Positions 25,026 to 37,532 of a stretch of 64,000 bases of DNA are shown here, one piece after another. The position numbers and the translations under genes were made by a program. Position 1 is the stretch's first letter. The number at the start of each line of letters is the position of its first letter. Source of the stretch: Centrapalus pauciflorus (lineage: Eukaryota; Streptophyta; Magnoliopsida; Asterales; Asteraceae); assembly GCA_020465985.1 (NCBI GenBank), contig JAANYP010002947.1:845501-909500 (forward strand), written 5' to 3'. The notes under the pieces are model-generated. The model did no database searches. It saw only the letters and a list, made by a program, of their open reading frames with translations, and was not told the origin of the DNA.

Positions 25026-26260
25026 AGTGAAACTTGTAAGATTGTTTAGCTGTCCGTACGTGTTAGTGTGTTACCTTAATTTCTTTTTCTTTTCCTTTTC
25101 CTTATCTTTTGCCAATCTTATGCCATGACATGACAACTTTATTCTAACTAATAACTTGTTCAGCTTTTCAAATCCCTTTCCTTCTTTCTATCTATCTGAT
25201 TCTGACTTGTGGAAATTAGATTTACAATTACAACCCTCCTCTCACTGTCCCTGCTTTATGTATGAAAACATACCAACGCTACCTGCTGACTATTTTTATT
25301 TTTTACTTTCTTTTCTTTTATGAAATTCATTATTTCATGTATCTTATGTTATCTTATTAAAATAATTACAAGTAAGTGACTTTAGTTAGCCTTTAGGGAT
25401 AGGATGGATCACATTCACATTCACATATATATATTTATTCTTCTTGGCCAAACAAAAGCTTTTGCTATTCAATTTCCCACACAGACCCAAACCCATACCC
25501 AAACCTCCATCATATACAAATAACCTCTTTCTAATCTATTTTCTCCTCATTTTTTATTTCTACTTTTATTGCTATCCTTTATTCTTCTACTCTCAACTTT
25601 TTCTTCAATCTCAACACACTAAACTAACTATTACTTTTATTCCACCCACCTAGCTAATATGATGTTCTAATATTTAGGCAGGCCCTGCTGCCGTGTTAAT
25701 GCAACTTTTTACACGGCCTTCCTTTCCTTTCAACACCTTATCCCAAGTTTTTTATATCTCTTCTATTTTTTAAGTTTATATTGAAAAGTATAATAATAAT
25801 AATAATATATATATATTTTATTATTTTGAAAACATATTGTAATTGTTAAAACGAGAGGGATGCCTCTAAAATCTTATACAATAGACTCCTCTCAGGCAGG
25901 TGGCATGGACTTTTAAATTTATTAAGAAAATTTGTAATAAAAAAAAAGAGGAAATTTGTTTCTTGTCATCAAAATTAATTAATAAGAAAGATTGAGAGGA
26001 TAACACAAAAAAGGTAGGGAGGGCATCATTTTGCCATTAAATACGAGTCGAGTCGAGTGGAGTGAGTATAAAAAAATGCGACCCGAGTGGAGTGGAGATG
26101 AGATGATAGAAAGCTAAGCTCAAAGCTAATCCGGGTTGGGGTCCCTAATTCAGATTCTCAACAACAACAACAACAAAAGGTAGGAGTCTACTATACTAAT
26201 CTAGGCTTACCAAAATTTTGGAAAAAGAATATGCAAATGCAATCCAATGCAATCTGCTCC

Positions 26261-27550
26261 TCAGAGCACCAATGCAACTTTCTCAGATCCCACCACCGAA
26301 GAAGACTGAGCAATGAGGGGTTCATAATGATCAGCACCGGCTCCACACCAACCTGTTTGTTGTTTATAAACAAAACAACACAAAGAATTGGATTTGGAAT
26401 TAAAATTAGAATTAGGATTAGATACGTTGAAGTTGTATAAGATGATTGATGCCTGGATGGATGGATACCTGTTCCTTTCATGAAGAGAAAAAAAGGCGGT
26501 CCACAAATTTCACTCCTTGGGCGATGCGGAAGGAAAAAGACACAATTATCTTCATCAACCATACCATCTGATCCATGTGCTTGCACCTGAAATAAGTAGG
26601 TTAGGTTAAGTTGAGTTGTCTGGCATTCATTGATTGTGAATTTGTGATTGATGATGCAAATGCAGATTCATAAGCCATACCACATAAATTTCTCTTTTGA
26701 ACTCCGTAGCAAGACATTCGATTGCTATATCATCTCCAAAAGCTGCAGCATGCCCTTGTCTGTTCTCATCTACGCTTAATAATCCTTCCTCCGTATATTG
26801 CAAAGTAATGATATTATATTCATCATCTGGAGACCCTGATATGGACATATACTTGGCCCAGTTTTCACCATTCTCCACACCTATACATCTTTCTTTATAA
26901 ATTGATTCCGCAGCTACTTCTCTACAAACCAACACATTACTTTACTAATTATTATTTAATTCAATCAACTCTTTTTCTTTCTTTCTTTCTTGAATCAATC
27001 AATGAATACCAACATTTGTGATTTCTGATTTGTACCAATTACTTACAACAATCATACGTTTACGTTTAGGTTTCGAGATTTACCTCTGCATACCCAGATT
27101 AACGAGTTCCTCAATAGCTGAATCTAAACTTTCACGATCTACTTTCTTCGCAAGTAATTTCACCTCCTGAACAACATGTACGCCCCAACCAGATCTTAGA
27201 TCTGGGGCATACATATGCTTAATGGCCCCATCAATCTCAGATCCAACGTCTTCCAAGAACCGCCGCACTGTCCGCCTCCGTAGATCTTTGGCGTTTATCT
27301 CCGTCAGCCCCATCGCCTTTTGCGACGCCGTAAACAAGCAATTCCCATCCACCTCGACATCCCCGCCGTGGCTCAGCCTGAAAACCGCCGCCGTAGAATC
27401 AAGCCCTGGGTGTTTCCAAAGGATTCCCTTGGCCTGGAGCCTCTGTAGGTGCCTTTTCTGCTGCTCTTCTAATCCCGAGACCTCATCCCAAGTGGCAGAG
27501 ACGTCTTTGGAAGGGATTACCGTAGTCGAATCACATATAAGCTTTCCCAT
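26261..27550 (-). CDS. OTU-type cysteine protease (predicted deubiquitinase)
   Basis: Predicted to cleave ubiquitin conjugates. Coding exons in transcript order: 27550-27084, 26921-26681, 26586-26469, 26352-26261; all GT-AG, phases closed, 305 aa. The OTU catalytic core is visible: Asp68 and Cys71 in GGDVEVDGNCLFTASQKA, and His284 in GAGADHYEPL near the C-terminus. The helix after the Cys (AKDLRRRTVRRFLEDVG) and the central segment (AAAFGDDIAIECLATEF) also fit OTU proteins. No signal peptide or membrane segment is seen, so it is probably cytosolic or nuclear. The Met at 27550 is the first ATG in frame; the frame extends further upstream only through a non-ATG codon. The N-terminal 50 residues (WDEVSGLEEQQKRHLQRLQA) form a charged helix probably specific to this plant subfamily. 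I do not assign an OTU number. The gene lies head-to-head with G6PDH. Confidence 0.9.
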
Positions 27551-27700
27551 TTGAATGAAAACAAAGATCAAGCAAATCTTTCGGTTTCAAGAATTCTAAG
27601 TTTTTCTTCTTGCAGAGAAACAAGAGGAGGGATGGATGGGTGAGAGAGAGATTAGGGTTAACGGATAGAACGTCGACGCGGGAGGGAGGGAGGAATTAAA

Positions 27701-27708
27701 CACGTGGC
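27701..27708. promoter_or_regulatory. G-box / ABRE-like CACGTGGC
   Basis: CACGTGGC lies about 150 bases upstream of the OTU start codon. This core is bound by plant bZIP and bHLH factors in light and abscisic-acid responses. The position suits the OTU promoter better than the G6PDH one, 1.1 kb away. A single motif is weak evidence. Confidence 0.4.
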
Positions 27709-27824
27709 TTTATCTTGTCTACAGCTTCACAGCCCGCCCGGTCAAAACACCTTATTTTACCGTACCAAAGTAAATAACTAAAAACCGGTTTACATTAGCA
27801 TTGGAGTTGTTGGTTCATGTTAGT

Positions 27825-27858
27825 TACTTACACTTACACTTACACTTACACTTACACA
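27825..27858. repeat. (TTACAC)n hexamer repeat
   Basis: Five to six units of TTACAC/ACTTAC, inside the divergent promoter region of the OTU and G6PDH genes. Confidence 0.9.
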
Positions 27859-28830
27859 TGGACGGACAAATCCAAGCTGTATTGGAGTTGAGCCGTTGAG
27901 TGAGTGGGGTCTGGGACTGGGAAGCCATAACTTGACCCAGGTGGCAAATGGGCCTCTGCCTAGCCTAATCTCCCAACGACTCTAATCCCTGCTTTTTTTT
28001 TTTTTAAATCCTTCTTGCAAGTAAGTAATAACTTTTCATTCCTATTTCCATTTCCATTCTCTTTCTCATGGGGAACTTGTTTTAACATTTTAATATGTTT
28101 ACATTGTAAATATATAGTTTACTGAAAACCCTATGTATATAACTTTCTAAATTTGGTTTTTTAACATCATCATATCACAAACCTACTCTGTTGATCACCT
28201 GTAAAAATCTATGTATCTCTATATTGTTAAAATGATGAAATTTATTTTACTAAAAAAAATCCCCTAAGAGGTGAGGCGAGGGATGAAAATTATAGGTAAA
28301 GATTATATAATATTGAGGAGCATTTGGGTCGCAAATTTTTCTTCTTGGAATTTGCATTCTGTCAAAAGATTTACATTATACAACACTTTCATTCATCAAA
28401 GAATCTACGTTATCTTTTAAAAGAAATTTGTTAATTCGAAGAATGCAATGTAAGTGGGATTCAAAATCTTAAAGAGGACATTGTGTTTTTGAATAACAAA
28501 AATTTAAAAAATCTTACAATTTTAACAAACCAAATACCAAAACTTTGAATGCGAATCCTAGTAAACCTAGAAAATTTGAACATTAATCCGGCCCATAAAG
28601 CCCATAGACGCCATAAATCATAATTCATAAAGGTAAAAGGTTGGTAATTGGTTGCTACTTGCAAAGCGAACAGACAACAAGGGCACCGGCAGCCTTTCGG
28701 AGATATCAAGGGACTCCTCCATCTCGACCTCTCCGAACTAAACTTGTTTATTAACCAACGAACGGAGGCCCTTCTTCTTCAACTCCTAACCTAAATCCAC
28801 CCATAGATTCTGATTTCCGAGTGTGTGCCC

Positions 28831-31800
28831 ATGGCGACCTTTTCTCCATCGTCATCATCATCGGCTTATTCGAATAATTCCTCATCTGTCATTACTAGAG
28901 CTGGAGGTAATCCAATTCATCAACGTACAACCCTATCCTCGATTCGTCCGAAACGGTGTCGTTCAAGAAAGTTGTCTCTACAAGTACAACAATCATCACT
29001 CTCCAAAGCTGTTCATGTGCAAGATGGTTAGTTTCTTTGTTTCCTTTCTCAATTCCTATATAGTATATTTTTGTGTGTGTGTCTTGACTTTGATTCTTGA
29101 TTAGGGTTTTGAAATTTGATTTAGGATAGAGGACTAGGAGGGGTGTAATAACTAGAAAATACATTAAAGGAGCGAAAACACCTTAGTTGAAGTCTTTGAA
29201 TCTTGATTTAAATTCTGGACTGAAATTTGATTAACAAATAACAATTAATCAATTATATGTCATGCACTCATGCTGCTGCTTTCTTAACAAAACAAGGAAT
29301 AAAATAATGAATCAGTTAATGTTCCAAACTTACAACAAGGAATATAAATAAATAAGTTAATAAAAGAAGTCAAATGAAATCAAATAATCTTATAATCAAT
29401 ACCTTCAAGTTCCAGGCTTCCGAGTTTAGAATTCCAAACTTCCAATTTTCTAGTTACAGACTTATAGAGTTCCAATTAGAGTTCTAAACTTTCACTCTTC
29501 AAGTTACAGATTTCTAATTACATAGAGACTAATCAGATTATTAGAGTTGAAACCATCCAATAGTGAGAGCAGAGGCCGTTCAAACTTCAAACCATTCAAT
29601 AATGCATCAGAGGAAGAGATTAAAGAATTGAAGTTGAGGAACAGAGACTGTGGTTCAAACCGTTTGATGGTGCGGGCAGTATGACCGGTGAGCGGATTGT
29701 CGATGACGTTTCGCGTAATGCCCCACCTCTAATCATCTTTGATTTCTCGTCAATCGAAGTGTCACATGTTCTTGTTTCTCAATTGCTCACGTATTTTGGC
29801 TTCTGGCTTGCGTGAATCATGATGTGTCCATGGCAGCAGCATTGTATCTCACAATCCCCATTCCTCCAAAAAAAATTTTTTGGCCCCCTTGACTGATGGG
29901 CCCTGGGGCAGTAGCCTAGGTTGCACACCCCCAGGGCAGGCCTGAATATGATATGATAAACAATTTTGTTGCATTTCACCCCTAAATACATAATCATAAG
30001 CAGAAAAGTAGGCATTAATCACTTTCAAACACCACATCCATACATCCATAATACAGGTGGTGGGTTTTGGAAGTTTTCTGATCCTCTGTTTCCTATGATT
30101 ATATGCACATTAGCATGTGCTTCCTTATGTTGTTTGTTCTATGTTTCCAATCTTGGACATCAAGGATATGGAGTTTGTGGATATGTGAGGAGGCTGGTCA
30201 CCACTGTTTTTTTTCTAAGTAGAGACACAATTCACAAAATATTATTAGGATCATGGATGTGCTTAGTTTATATTTCTTTTTGCCCCATGAAAGTCATACC
30301 ATCTTTTCTTCAACGTTCAATGTAAATTCACTGGCATTTTTCTTTCTTGAGAGAATTCATTATAACATGATTTATTTGCTCATTATCATATCATTACAAA
30401 CTAGAAACATGCCTATGCAATGTGGTGATATTATAAAAAAGATCATGTTTTAGCTATTAATGGACATATTTTAAACGGGATGGGTGAATTGAAATAATAG
30501 AAATGGTGTTGACATATATATAAATTGATTTATTTACAGGTAGTATATATAAATTGATGATACTGGTATACGGTCCCCAATATTCTTTCATGTGTCTCTT
30601 TCAAAGGATTTTAGATACCTGTTTACGGTCCCCTATATTCCCCGTGTTATAATATAAATATCCTATTCAATTCAAAGGTGTTGTTTACTGTTTGTTCTGT
30701 ATTACCTCTACATTTCAGCTTGCTTTTGATTTTTAATTATAAAAATGTATGAGTCATGGATATTTCTCTAAACATTTTCTGAGAAATGCCAATACACGTA
30801 TAAATATTTGCAAGTTGCAACGTTATATCTTGAATTTTGTCGGTTGTGGCATTGAAGTGCATAAATTTATTAGTCTTTTTGTTATTTACTGACCTAGGGT
30901 AAACAGGGATCTTCTGCTATGTTTTTTGATCTTATGTGCATATTGATCATGTTTAGGTGCTACAACCATGAAAGCATCTCCTGTTAAAAATGATGGTCCT
31001 GTTAAGATATTGAAAGACAGAATAGTGTCCATCACACCTCCAGAAGAAAGCAAAGACATTGCTAGCTTTGATTTCAATAACGATAAGTCTACGGTCAGTA
31101 TAACAGTTGTTGGAGCCTCAGGCGACCTTGCCAAAAAGAAGATTTTTCCTGCGCTTTTTGCCCTCTATTATGAAGGTTTTCTCCCTGAGGTCTGTGCACT
31201 TTCACATAGCTTGAACTAGAGGTGACAATTTTGGCCCGATTACCTAATAATGGGCCAGTTTGGTTATATTATTTCTCCAATGGGTCAAAATTAAAAACTT
31301 AGTTGAAATTGATCGTTTAAACAAACCCAAAGTTGTTCAATGGGTATTTAAACGCTGATGACATCCTAAATTGTTTATTAAATAAATTAGATGATTACTT
31401 TCACAGTAATTTTTCGAATCATATGTGCTTAATTATTTATATAGCTTAAAAAAGGACAAAAGTGTTGGTGGATCAACCCGACCAGACTAGTCCGTTTTTG
31501 AAAGATTCTGTCAGAAAGTTTAATTCACGACACTGTATATCATTCAGCTACCAACACATAAAATTTGTTTTATTTTTGCCATGTTGACAGCATTTCACTA
31601 TATTTGGATATGCTCGAAGTAAGATGAGTGATACTGAACTCAGAAGCATGGTGAGCAAGACACTTACATGCAGAATTGATCAGAGGTGAAGGCACTTGCA
31701 TTCTCTTAGCATGTTTTTCAGTTTATGCATTTTGTTGTTTAAAAATAACGTTTAAGCGTTACTAAGGGTGCTTTGCAAATTCTTTGAATGACATCTATTA

Positions 31801-34800
31801 GGGAGAATTGTGGTGAAAAGATGGACCAGTTTCTTGAAAGATGTTTTTATCATTCAGGTCAATACGACTCTCAAGAAAACTTCTTGGAGCTGGATAAAAA
31901 ACTCAAGGAACACGAGGTAGTATGCATATACAATATAGAAAATGTGTGGGTTCTTCTTTATAAGTTAAAAAAAATCCTCAAAATCTAAAGCTTTCGAACA
32001 ATGTATTGTTTTAAGACGATCGTTAGGGAATGTTTCGATATTGTTTTGGAAGTGATTACCTTATAACCAGTTTCTAGTGTTTGGGAACCTATTTCTGCTT
32101 ATGATTATTTGAGTATTTAGTCAATAATAAATTGCTTACATACCCTTATTTTATCTATAACTTAAATAGTTGGAATTTGCCAAACACTTAGGACCATCAA
32201 AGGTGATTCTTACTACTTCAAGCATAACAAATCCAAACACCATCTTCTCTACCACTTTAATTACAATAGATATTATGATTGTTCAATACCACAATCACTT
32301 TTGAAAGTCACATCCAACACCCCCTTAGGCGATGGTGCCATATGAAATCTTTCAACAAACACATTATTCACTTTGTCAGCTATCATACTCAATTTTTTTG
32401 CTCTTATTTACAAAATTGCCAACATGGCGCCATAGTTTGCAGGAATGAGCATTTTTGGACAAATGGTGGTGATGCAAATGCAAAGGAAACCATGTTGTTG
32501 TTGACAGTTGTTGTCTACATTAGTTTACTCTTGCAAAGTTTTTTTTCACTGGAATGATTGTTAGTTTGCTACAAAAAATTAAATTAGATTGTTTGGGAAG
32601 CTAGTTTTTCATGTAGATAGCCACATGAAATGTTTTACTTTAGTTTCTTATAGAACTAATGTTTGGAAGATGTTAGTTTGATGATGATTAATTTTGATGT
32701 AGGTTGGAAAGGTTGCAAACCGTCTTTTCTATCTGTCAATTCCGCCAAATATTTTCATAGATGCGGTTAAATGTGCCAGCAGCTCTGCATCCTCTGCAAA
32801 TGGATGGACAAGGGTCATTGTGGAAAAGCCATTTGGTCGCGATTCTGAATCCTCTGCTGCATTAACAAGGTCCCTCAAGCAATACTTGGATGAAGATCAA
32901 ATTTTCAGGTAGGTTTTGTTAGTTTTTACCTTTTCATGAAGAAACGGAAACAAGATTCCATTTTAAGTTAAATATGCTATCATTTTACAGGATAGATCAT
33001 TATCTTGGGAAAGAACTAGTTGAGAATCTTTCGGTCCTGCGCTTTTCCAACCTAATTTTTGAACCCTTGTGGTCAAGACAATATATAAGGAATGTACAGT
33101 TCATATTTGCCGAAGATTTTGGAACGGAAGGACGAGGAGGGTAATAACTTCTTTCTTATTTTAACCATAGCAGATCAGTTGGTTATGGTTGAGGGGCACT
33201 TTTTTACTATGCTTCTTTGTATTCCTTTTAGATACTTTGACAATTATGGAATAATCAGAGACATTATGCAAAACCATCTGCTTCAGATATTGGCTCTTTT
33301 TGCCATGGAAACCCCTGTCAGCTTGGATGCAGAAGATATCAGAAACGAAAAGGTATTAACCTTAGATGATTTATCTGACTGATAACTGATTATGTTTTCC
33401 AAACCGGCCATTGTTCTTGTGAAGATGCCACAAAACATTATTATTTGCTAGGGCAAATGACCAAAAATAGTAACAACTTTTGTCATTTTTAACAGGGTTA
33501 ATATTGAAAAAACTCCATCAACTTTCTTTATTTTCACAATCAAGTCCCTAAACTTTTTTTCTTGTTTTTTAAGTCCCTAAACTATTTTTGTCTTATTTAA
33601 AAGTGTATATGTGACCTGTTTGACAGGTTACCAAACATGTAAGCTTAGTTTTTTCACTTGATTAATGTTGTTAAAAAACCACCATCTTTTCAGCCGGTCA
33701 AAGTTATATACTTTTGAATAAGACATACATAGTTTAGACTTTAGAGACTTAACTTAAACAATTAGGTAAAAAAGTTTAGGGACTTAAATGAGAAATATAG
33801 ATTGGGTTTTTTCAATATTAACCTTTTTTTTTTATCATTAGTAGTGTCATTATTTATTTTTTATCATTAATAACGTTGACTTATTTTTTTATCGTTTATA
33901 GTAACAACTTTTTGTTTTTCTATCAATAATAGTAACTAGTGACCTTCAAACTTGCTTGACAGATCACCTAACAACTTTTCAGTTATCAAAAATAAGTTTT
34001 GCTAAGATTTTATAAACACCAAGATAAACCCAATTTATATTTCAAATGTTGTGAAATTTTATAGTAAAATTTTAGTTTTTAATTATTAATTATTTATTTA
34101 TTTATTATTCCTATCTTTAGTGATTATCTTTAAATTTCATTAAATTTATTTATTTACGATTTTTATTTTTTCAGAGCCTTATAAATTTTTTAATATATAT
34201 TCTGATTATTTATTTACGGTTATATAATATTTGATTATATATATTTTATTTGGAAAACTAAAATTCAAAATGGTTATCAATATTTTTCATTCGCAAAAAC
34301 TATAAACTCCAATCATTCATAGTTTTTTCATTCGTAGAAACTAAAATCGTTAGCAAAAATCTAAAATCTAGAATGGTTCATAGTTTTTTTTTTGTTCAAA
34401 AAATCTAAAAAATGAATGGCTAGTAGTTTTTTAATCTTTCTAAACGAAAAGGATTACGATCCATTCATGTTTTTAGCTTTTCTGAATGACAAAAACCACA
34501 ACCCATTTTGGTTTTTAGTTTTTTCTAACAAAATAATTGCAACCCATTCATTTTTTTGGTTTTTAACAACGAAAAACTATGAATTATTCTAGTTTGTAGT
34601 TTTTCTGAATGAAAAATATAGTAACCTATTTTGATTTTTAGTTTTTCAAATAAAAAAAACTACGACCGATTTAGATTGAAAAAACTAAAAAACCGAAATG
34701 GTTCATAATTTTTTTTGTTCGAAAAAACTAAAAAACAGTATGGTTCTTAGTTTTTTCATTTGAAAAAACTGAAAATCGGAATGAGTTGCAGTTTTTTTGT

Positions 34801-37532
34801 AAATATTATATATAATCGTAATTAAATAATCATATATTATATAATCATGAATAAATATAAAAAACTATAAGGTTATGAAAAAATAAGTCTTAAATAATTA
34901 AATTTAATAAAATTTAAAAATTAATCACTACCGATAGTAATAATATAATTAAACTAACTTTAAATAATAATAGAAAATTAAAAACTAAAATTTTTTTGTA
35001 AAATTTCACAACAAATTTTTAAACTTAAATTGGGTTTATTTTGGCGTTTATGAAATCTTGAAAAAAATTTTAGAAAATAAAAATAATTTGGTTTAATTTG
35101 ATATGTTACCGTCATTGATAATAATATGAAAAGATGTTGCTATTTTTTATAATTGTAAAGTTATTGGTAATTTGGTATTATTGATGGAAATTCGAAAAGT
35201 TGTTACTATAAACAATATTTAAATATATAAGTCAATGTTATCGATTATGAAAAATAAATAATGTTACTATTAATGACAAGTTACTATGTGTCATTTATCT
35301 AGATTTATCTAAATATAATTTAAATTCAAATCAAATCCAGTTAGGTAGTATAATCTAATCTTACTAATCTAACAAATAATTAACTAATAAAATCCTCAAG
35401 TTATTTACTATGTTATGGTTTTTTAAAATTTACCTATTAGAATCTGGGTTTTCTGAAACCAGGTTTACCTATTATAACAGGGTTCTAATAGGTAAATTTC
35501 CAAAAAACCAGTTTAAAATAAATAACTTGAGAATTTTGTTTGTAAAAAATAACATGGATGGACTAAACTGCAAAATAGTGAAAAACATGTTGGTTTTTTT
35601 CATAATAACCCTGTTTATTTTATAAGTCTCTATAATAAACCTCTAATTATTATTTTTTATATATCTTTAAAACACTTCTTTTTTAAACAGATTTTGTAAA
35701 TTTAACCCATGTAATACATAGGTATCTAACCTAGTTTTCTGTTAATAAATATCCTATACAGGTCAAAGTTTTACGTTCCATGAGGCCTCTGCAACTTGAT
35801 GATGTGGTAGTAGGACAATATAAGAGTCACACAAGAGGGGGTGTCAAGTACCCGGCTTATACCGATGACAAGACAGTACCAAGCGGTAGTCTAACACCAA
35901 CTTTTGCTGCTGCGGCTCTTTTCATCGACAATGCTAGATGGGATGGAGTTCCCTTCTTGATGAAGGCTGGGAAGGCTTTGCATGATCGTAGGTTTGTATT
36001 TTATAATCGTTGTGAAGCATCATGTTATAAAAACTTTGATATGCGTCATATTATCATACTTTCTTCCTTTTTAGGTCTGTTTGTCTGGGTCATTTAGCGA
36101 TCTCATATTGTGGGGTCCTATTCATATGATATGAGAACTACATCTAGTTGTGGGTCTTATTTGCATGATGTGATGAGAAATGGGGATCATGCGACTTCTG
36201 TGTTGGTCATGAGCAGACCTACATGGTTCATTGGGTATTAACATGCATACATTTATAATAAGTTTTATTATAAATGAAAATAAATTGTTACGGTGGGTGC
36301 ATATGGATCCACCACCAGTGTTGGTTGAGATTTTGACTTGTTCTTTAGCATGTTCTTCCATTGGCTTACACCCTTTGCAAAACAAGTGCAATAACTTTCA
36401 TCCCAGCAAATTTGCAACATTTCCTTTTTTAGCAAGTTATGAAGTTTCAGTTATGTATTTGCCTGTCGTCGTCATTAGGAAAAATCAATTATTTTACTTA
36501 TTTTGCCATGAAGGATGATCTGTAGACATCCAACAAACAGTCAAATTCTATCGTCAAACCATGTGCTCATATCAAATAACTTGTGTTTGTTTGTTTTTTG
36601 TGGTCCAGAGCCGAGATTAGAGTACAATTCAGACACGTACCTGGTAATTTGTATAACAAGAATATTGGGACTGATCTTGACCTAGCAACGAATGAGCTTG
36701 TTATTCGTGTGCAGCCTGATGAAGCCATATATCTCAAGATCAATAACAAAGTCCCTGGTTTGGGGATGAGACTGGACCGAAGTAACCTTAATCTTCTCTA
36801 TGCAGCAAGGTATTGTCACCCTTTTATGCATAAATGATGGTAAACTGTTGCCTTAAAAATCAAGGAAAAGCATGTATTTGAACCATGGAGATCAGTCGTA
36901 GGACCAGTTATAAGTTAAATGAATTTTGAAAATTGTTATTTGACTGTTTGTTATTGCTCCGTGAAAGTGCTAAAAAGCACTTGGTTTGTGACAAGTTTTG
37001 CAGAAAAAACGTTCATACTTGCTCTTATTGTATAAATTTGTATATTCTTGCAAAGCATGATGTTTGTATTTATATGAAAATAATGGTTTATTTATTTGTT
37101 CGTAAGAGGGGGTATTGAGAAGTCAACAACTCCATTGGGAAACTCTCTTACCCTTCCAAAACTTGTATTTTGGTTTTGTTTCTATTGCTTATTTAATTAC
37201 ATGTGCAATCCATTGTTTGTATATGTTGGAAAATGTGACTGAAGAAAGAAGCGTAATAATTGGTTTCCATATTATCAAACAGGTACTCTAAGGAGATTCC
37301 AGATGCATATGAGAGACTGCTTTTGGATGCTATTGAAGGAGAAAGAAGGCTTTTCATACGGAGCGATGAACTTGATGCAGCGTGGTCGTTATTCACTCCA
37401 GTACTGAAGGAACTGGAAGAAAAGAAGATTGTACCGGAATACTACCCTTATGGTAGTCGGGGTCCTGTAGGGTCCCACTATCTTGCGGCTAGATACAAGG
37501 TCCGATGGGGTGATGTTGGTTTAGAACAGTAA
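28831..37532 (+). CDS. G6PD: Plastid glucose-6-phosphate 1-dehydrogenase
   Basis: Oxidises glucose 6-phosphate to 6-phosphogluconolactone and makes NADPH, the first step of the oxidative pentose phosphate pathway. Coding exons: 28831-29026, 30957-31189, 31591-31685, 31802-31916, 32703-32908, 32991-33140, 33232-33352, 35762-35991, 36609-36809, 37283-37532; all GT-AG, phases closed, 598 aa. The N-terminus is rich in Ser, Thr and Arg and poor in acids, as in a chloroplast transit peptide. NADP-binding GASGDLA is at residues 118-124. The catalytic RIDHYLGKE is at 282-290. Cysteines 170, 177 and 187 (CRIDQRENCGEKM, FLERC) fall where chloroplast isoforms carry their thioredoxin-regulated pair, so redox control is expected. 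The protein ends YYPYGSRGPVGSHYLAARYK and WGDVGLEQ. Length and cysteines mark it as plastidic; I cannot separate P1 from P2 by eye, although P2 seems slightly likelier. Intron 1 (1.9 kb) splits off the transit peptide. Confidence 0.95.
31219..31500. mobile_element. hAT-like fragment in G6PDH intron 2
   Basis: A left end resembling the hAT-type family (TAGAGGTGACAATTTTGG) begins at 31219, followed by words such as CCCGATTACC and GGATCAACCCGACC. No right end or target duplication was found, so it is probably truncated. Part of it matches 3820-3960 in CAMTA4 intron 10. Confidence 0.4.
33496..33823. mobile_element. Small MITE nested in the intron 7 element
   Basis: Ends GGTTAATATTGAAAAAACTC and, in reverse, GGTTAATATTGAAAAAACCC. 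Interior words include AAGTCCCTAAACT and GACATACATAG. A related copy lies at 61798-62265 beyond the CCC1 gene. It interrupts the left arm of the larger intron element and is therefore younger. Confidence 0.65.
34260..34800. repeat. Degenerate tandem array in G6PDH intron 7
   Basis: Roughly seven to eight imperfect units of about 65-75 bp repeat the theme CGACCCATTTTGGTTTTTAG then TTTTTC...GAAAAACTA. The units carry internal inverted symmetry. They form the core of the long inverted-repeat element around them. Confidence 0.55.
35310..35734 (+). mobile_element. Helitron-type 3' portion in G6PDH intron 7
   Basis: Words shared with 16820-16870 (AATTTAAATTCAAATCAAAT, CCA) lead into a 3' end with ACCCATGTAATACATAGGT and CTAG at 35731-35734 followed by T. 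It ends 27 bases before exon 8, so it may supply the AT-rich tail near the acceptor. No 5' end was found. Confidence 0.45.

Larger units (their letters stand above)
22963..26260. other. Intergenic DNA between hAT-type element 2 and the OTU gene
   Basis: Apart from the dispersed repeat at 23570-23720 and the pentamer repeat at 24993-25025, I see AT-rich sequence without supported genes. Open frames at 24749-25026 and 25444-25653 are low-complexity or lack any family pattern. The last few hundred bases before 26261 should hold the OTU gene 3' UTR. Confidence 0.5.
27551..28830. promoter_or_regulatory. Shared upstream region of the OTU (-) and G6PDH (+) genes
   Basis: The 1.28-kb stretch separates two divergent start codons and must hold both 5' UTRs and promoters. 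It contains a G-box next to the OTU gene and a hexamer repeat at 27825-27858. I could not choose a TATA box for either gene. Confidence 0.6.
33451..35299. mobile_element. Long inverted-repeat element filling G6PDH intron 7
   Basis: The left arm (33451-34150) and right arm (about 34870-35299) are inverted copies. For instance AAGATTTTATAAACACCAAG on the left faces a sequence reading AAGATTTCATAAACGCCAAA in reverse on the right, and the outer ends (CAAATGACCAAAAATAGTAAC; GATAAATGACACATAGTAAC in reverse) also match. The centre is a degenerate tandem array. A smaller element is nested in the left arm. A long-TIR foldback or Mutator-like class is likely; no target duplication could be fixed. Confidence 0.65.

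Noticed and set aside
25444..25653. 69-codon frame rich in Phe, Tyr and Pro
   Set aside because: Low-complexity AT-rich translation with no match to a known family and no promoter features.
27551..27571. Seven extra codons in front of the OTU protease
   Set aside because: The extension starts at a non-ATG codon; the first ATG is at 27550.
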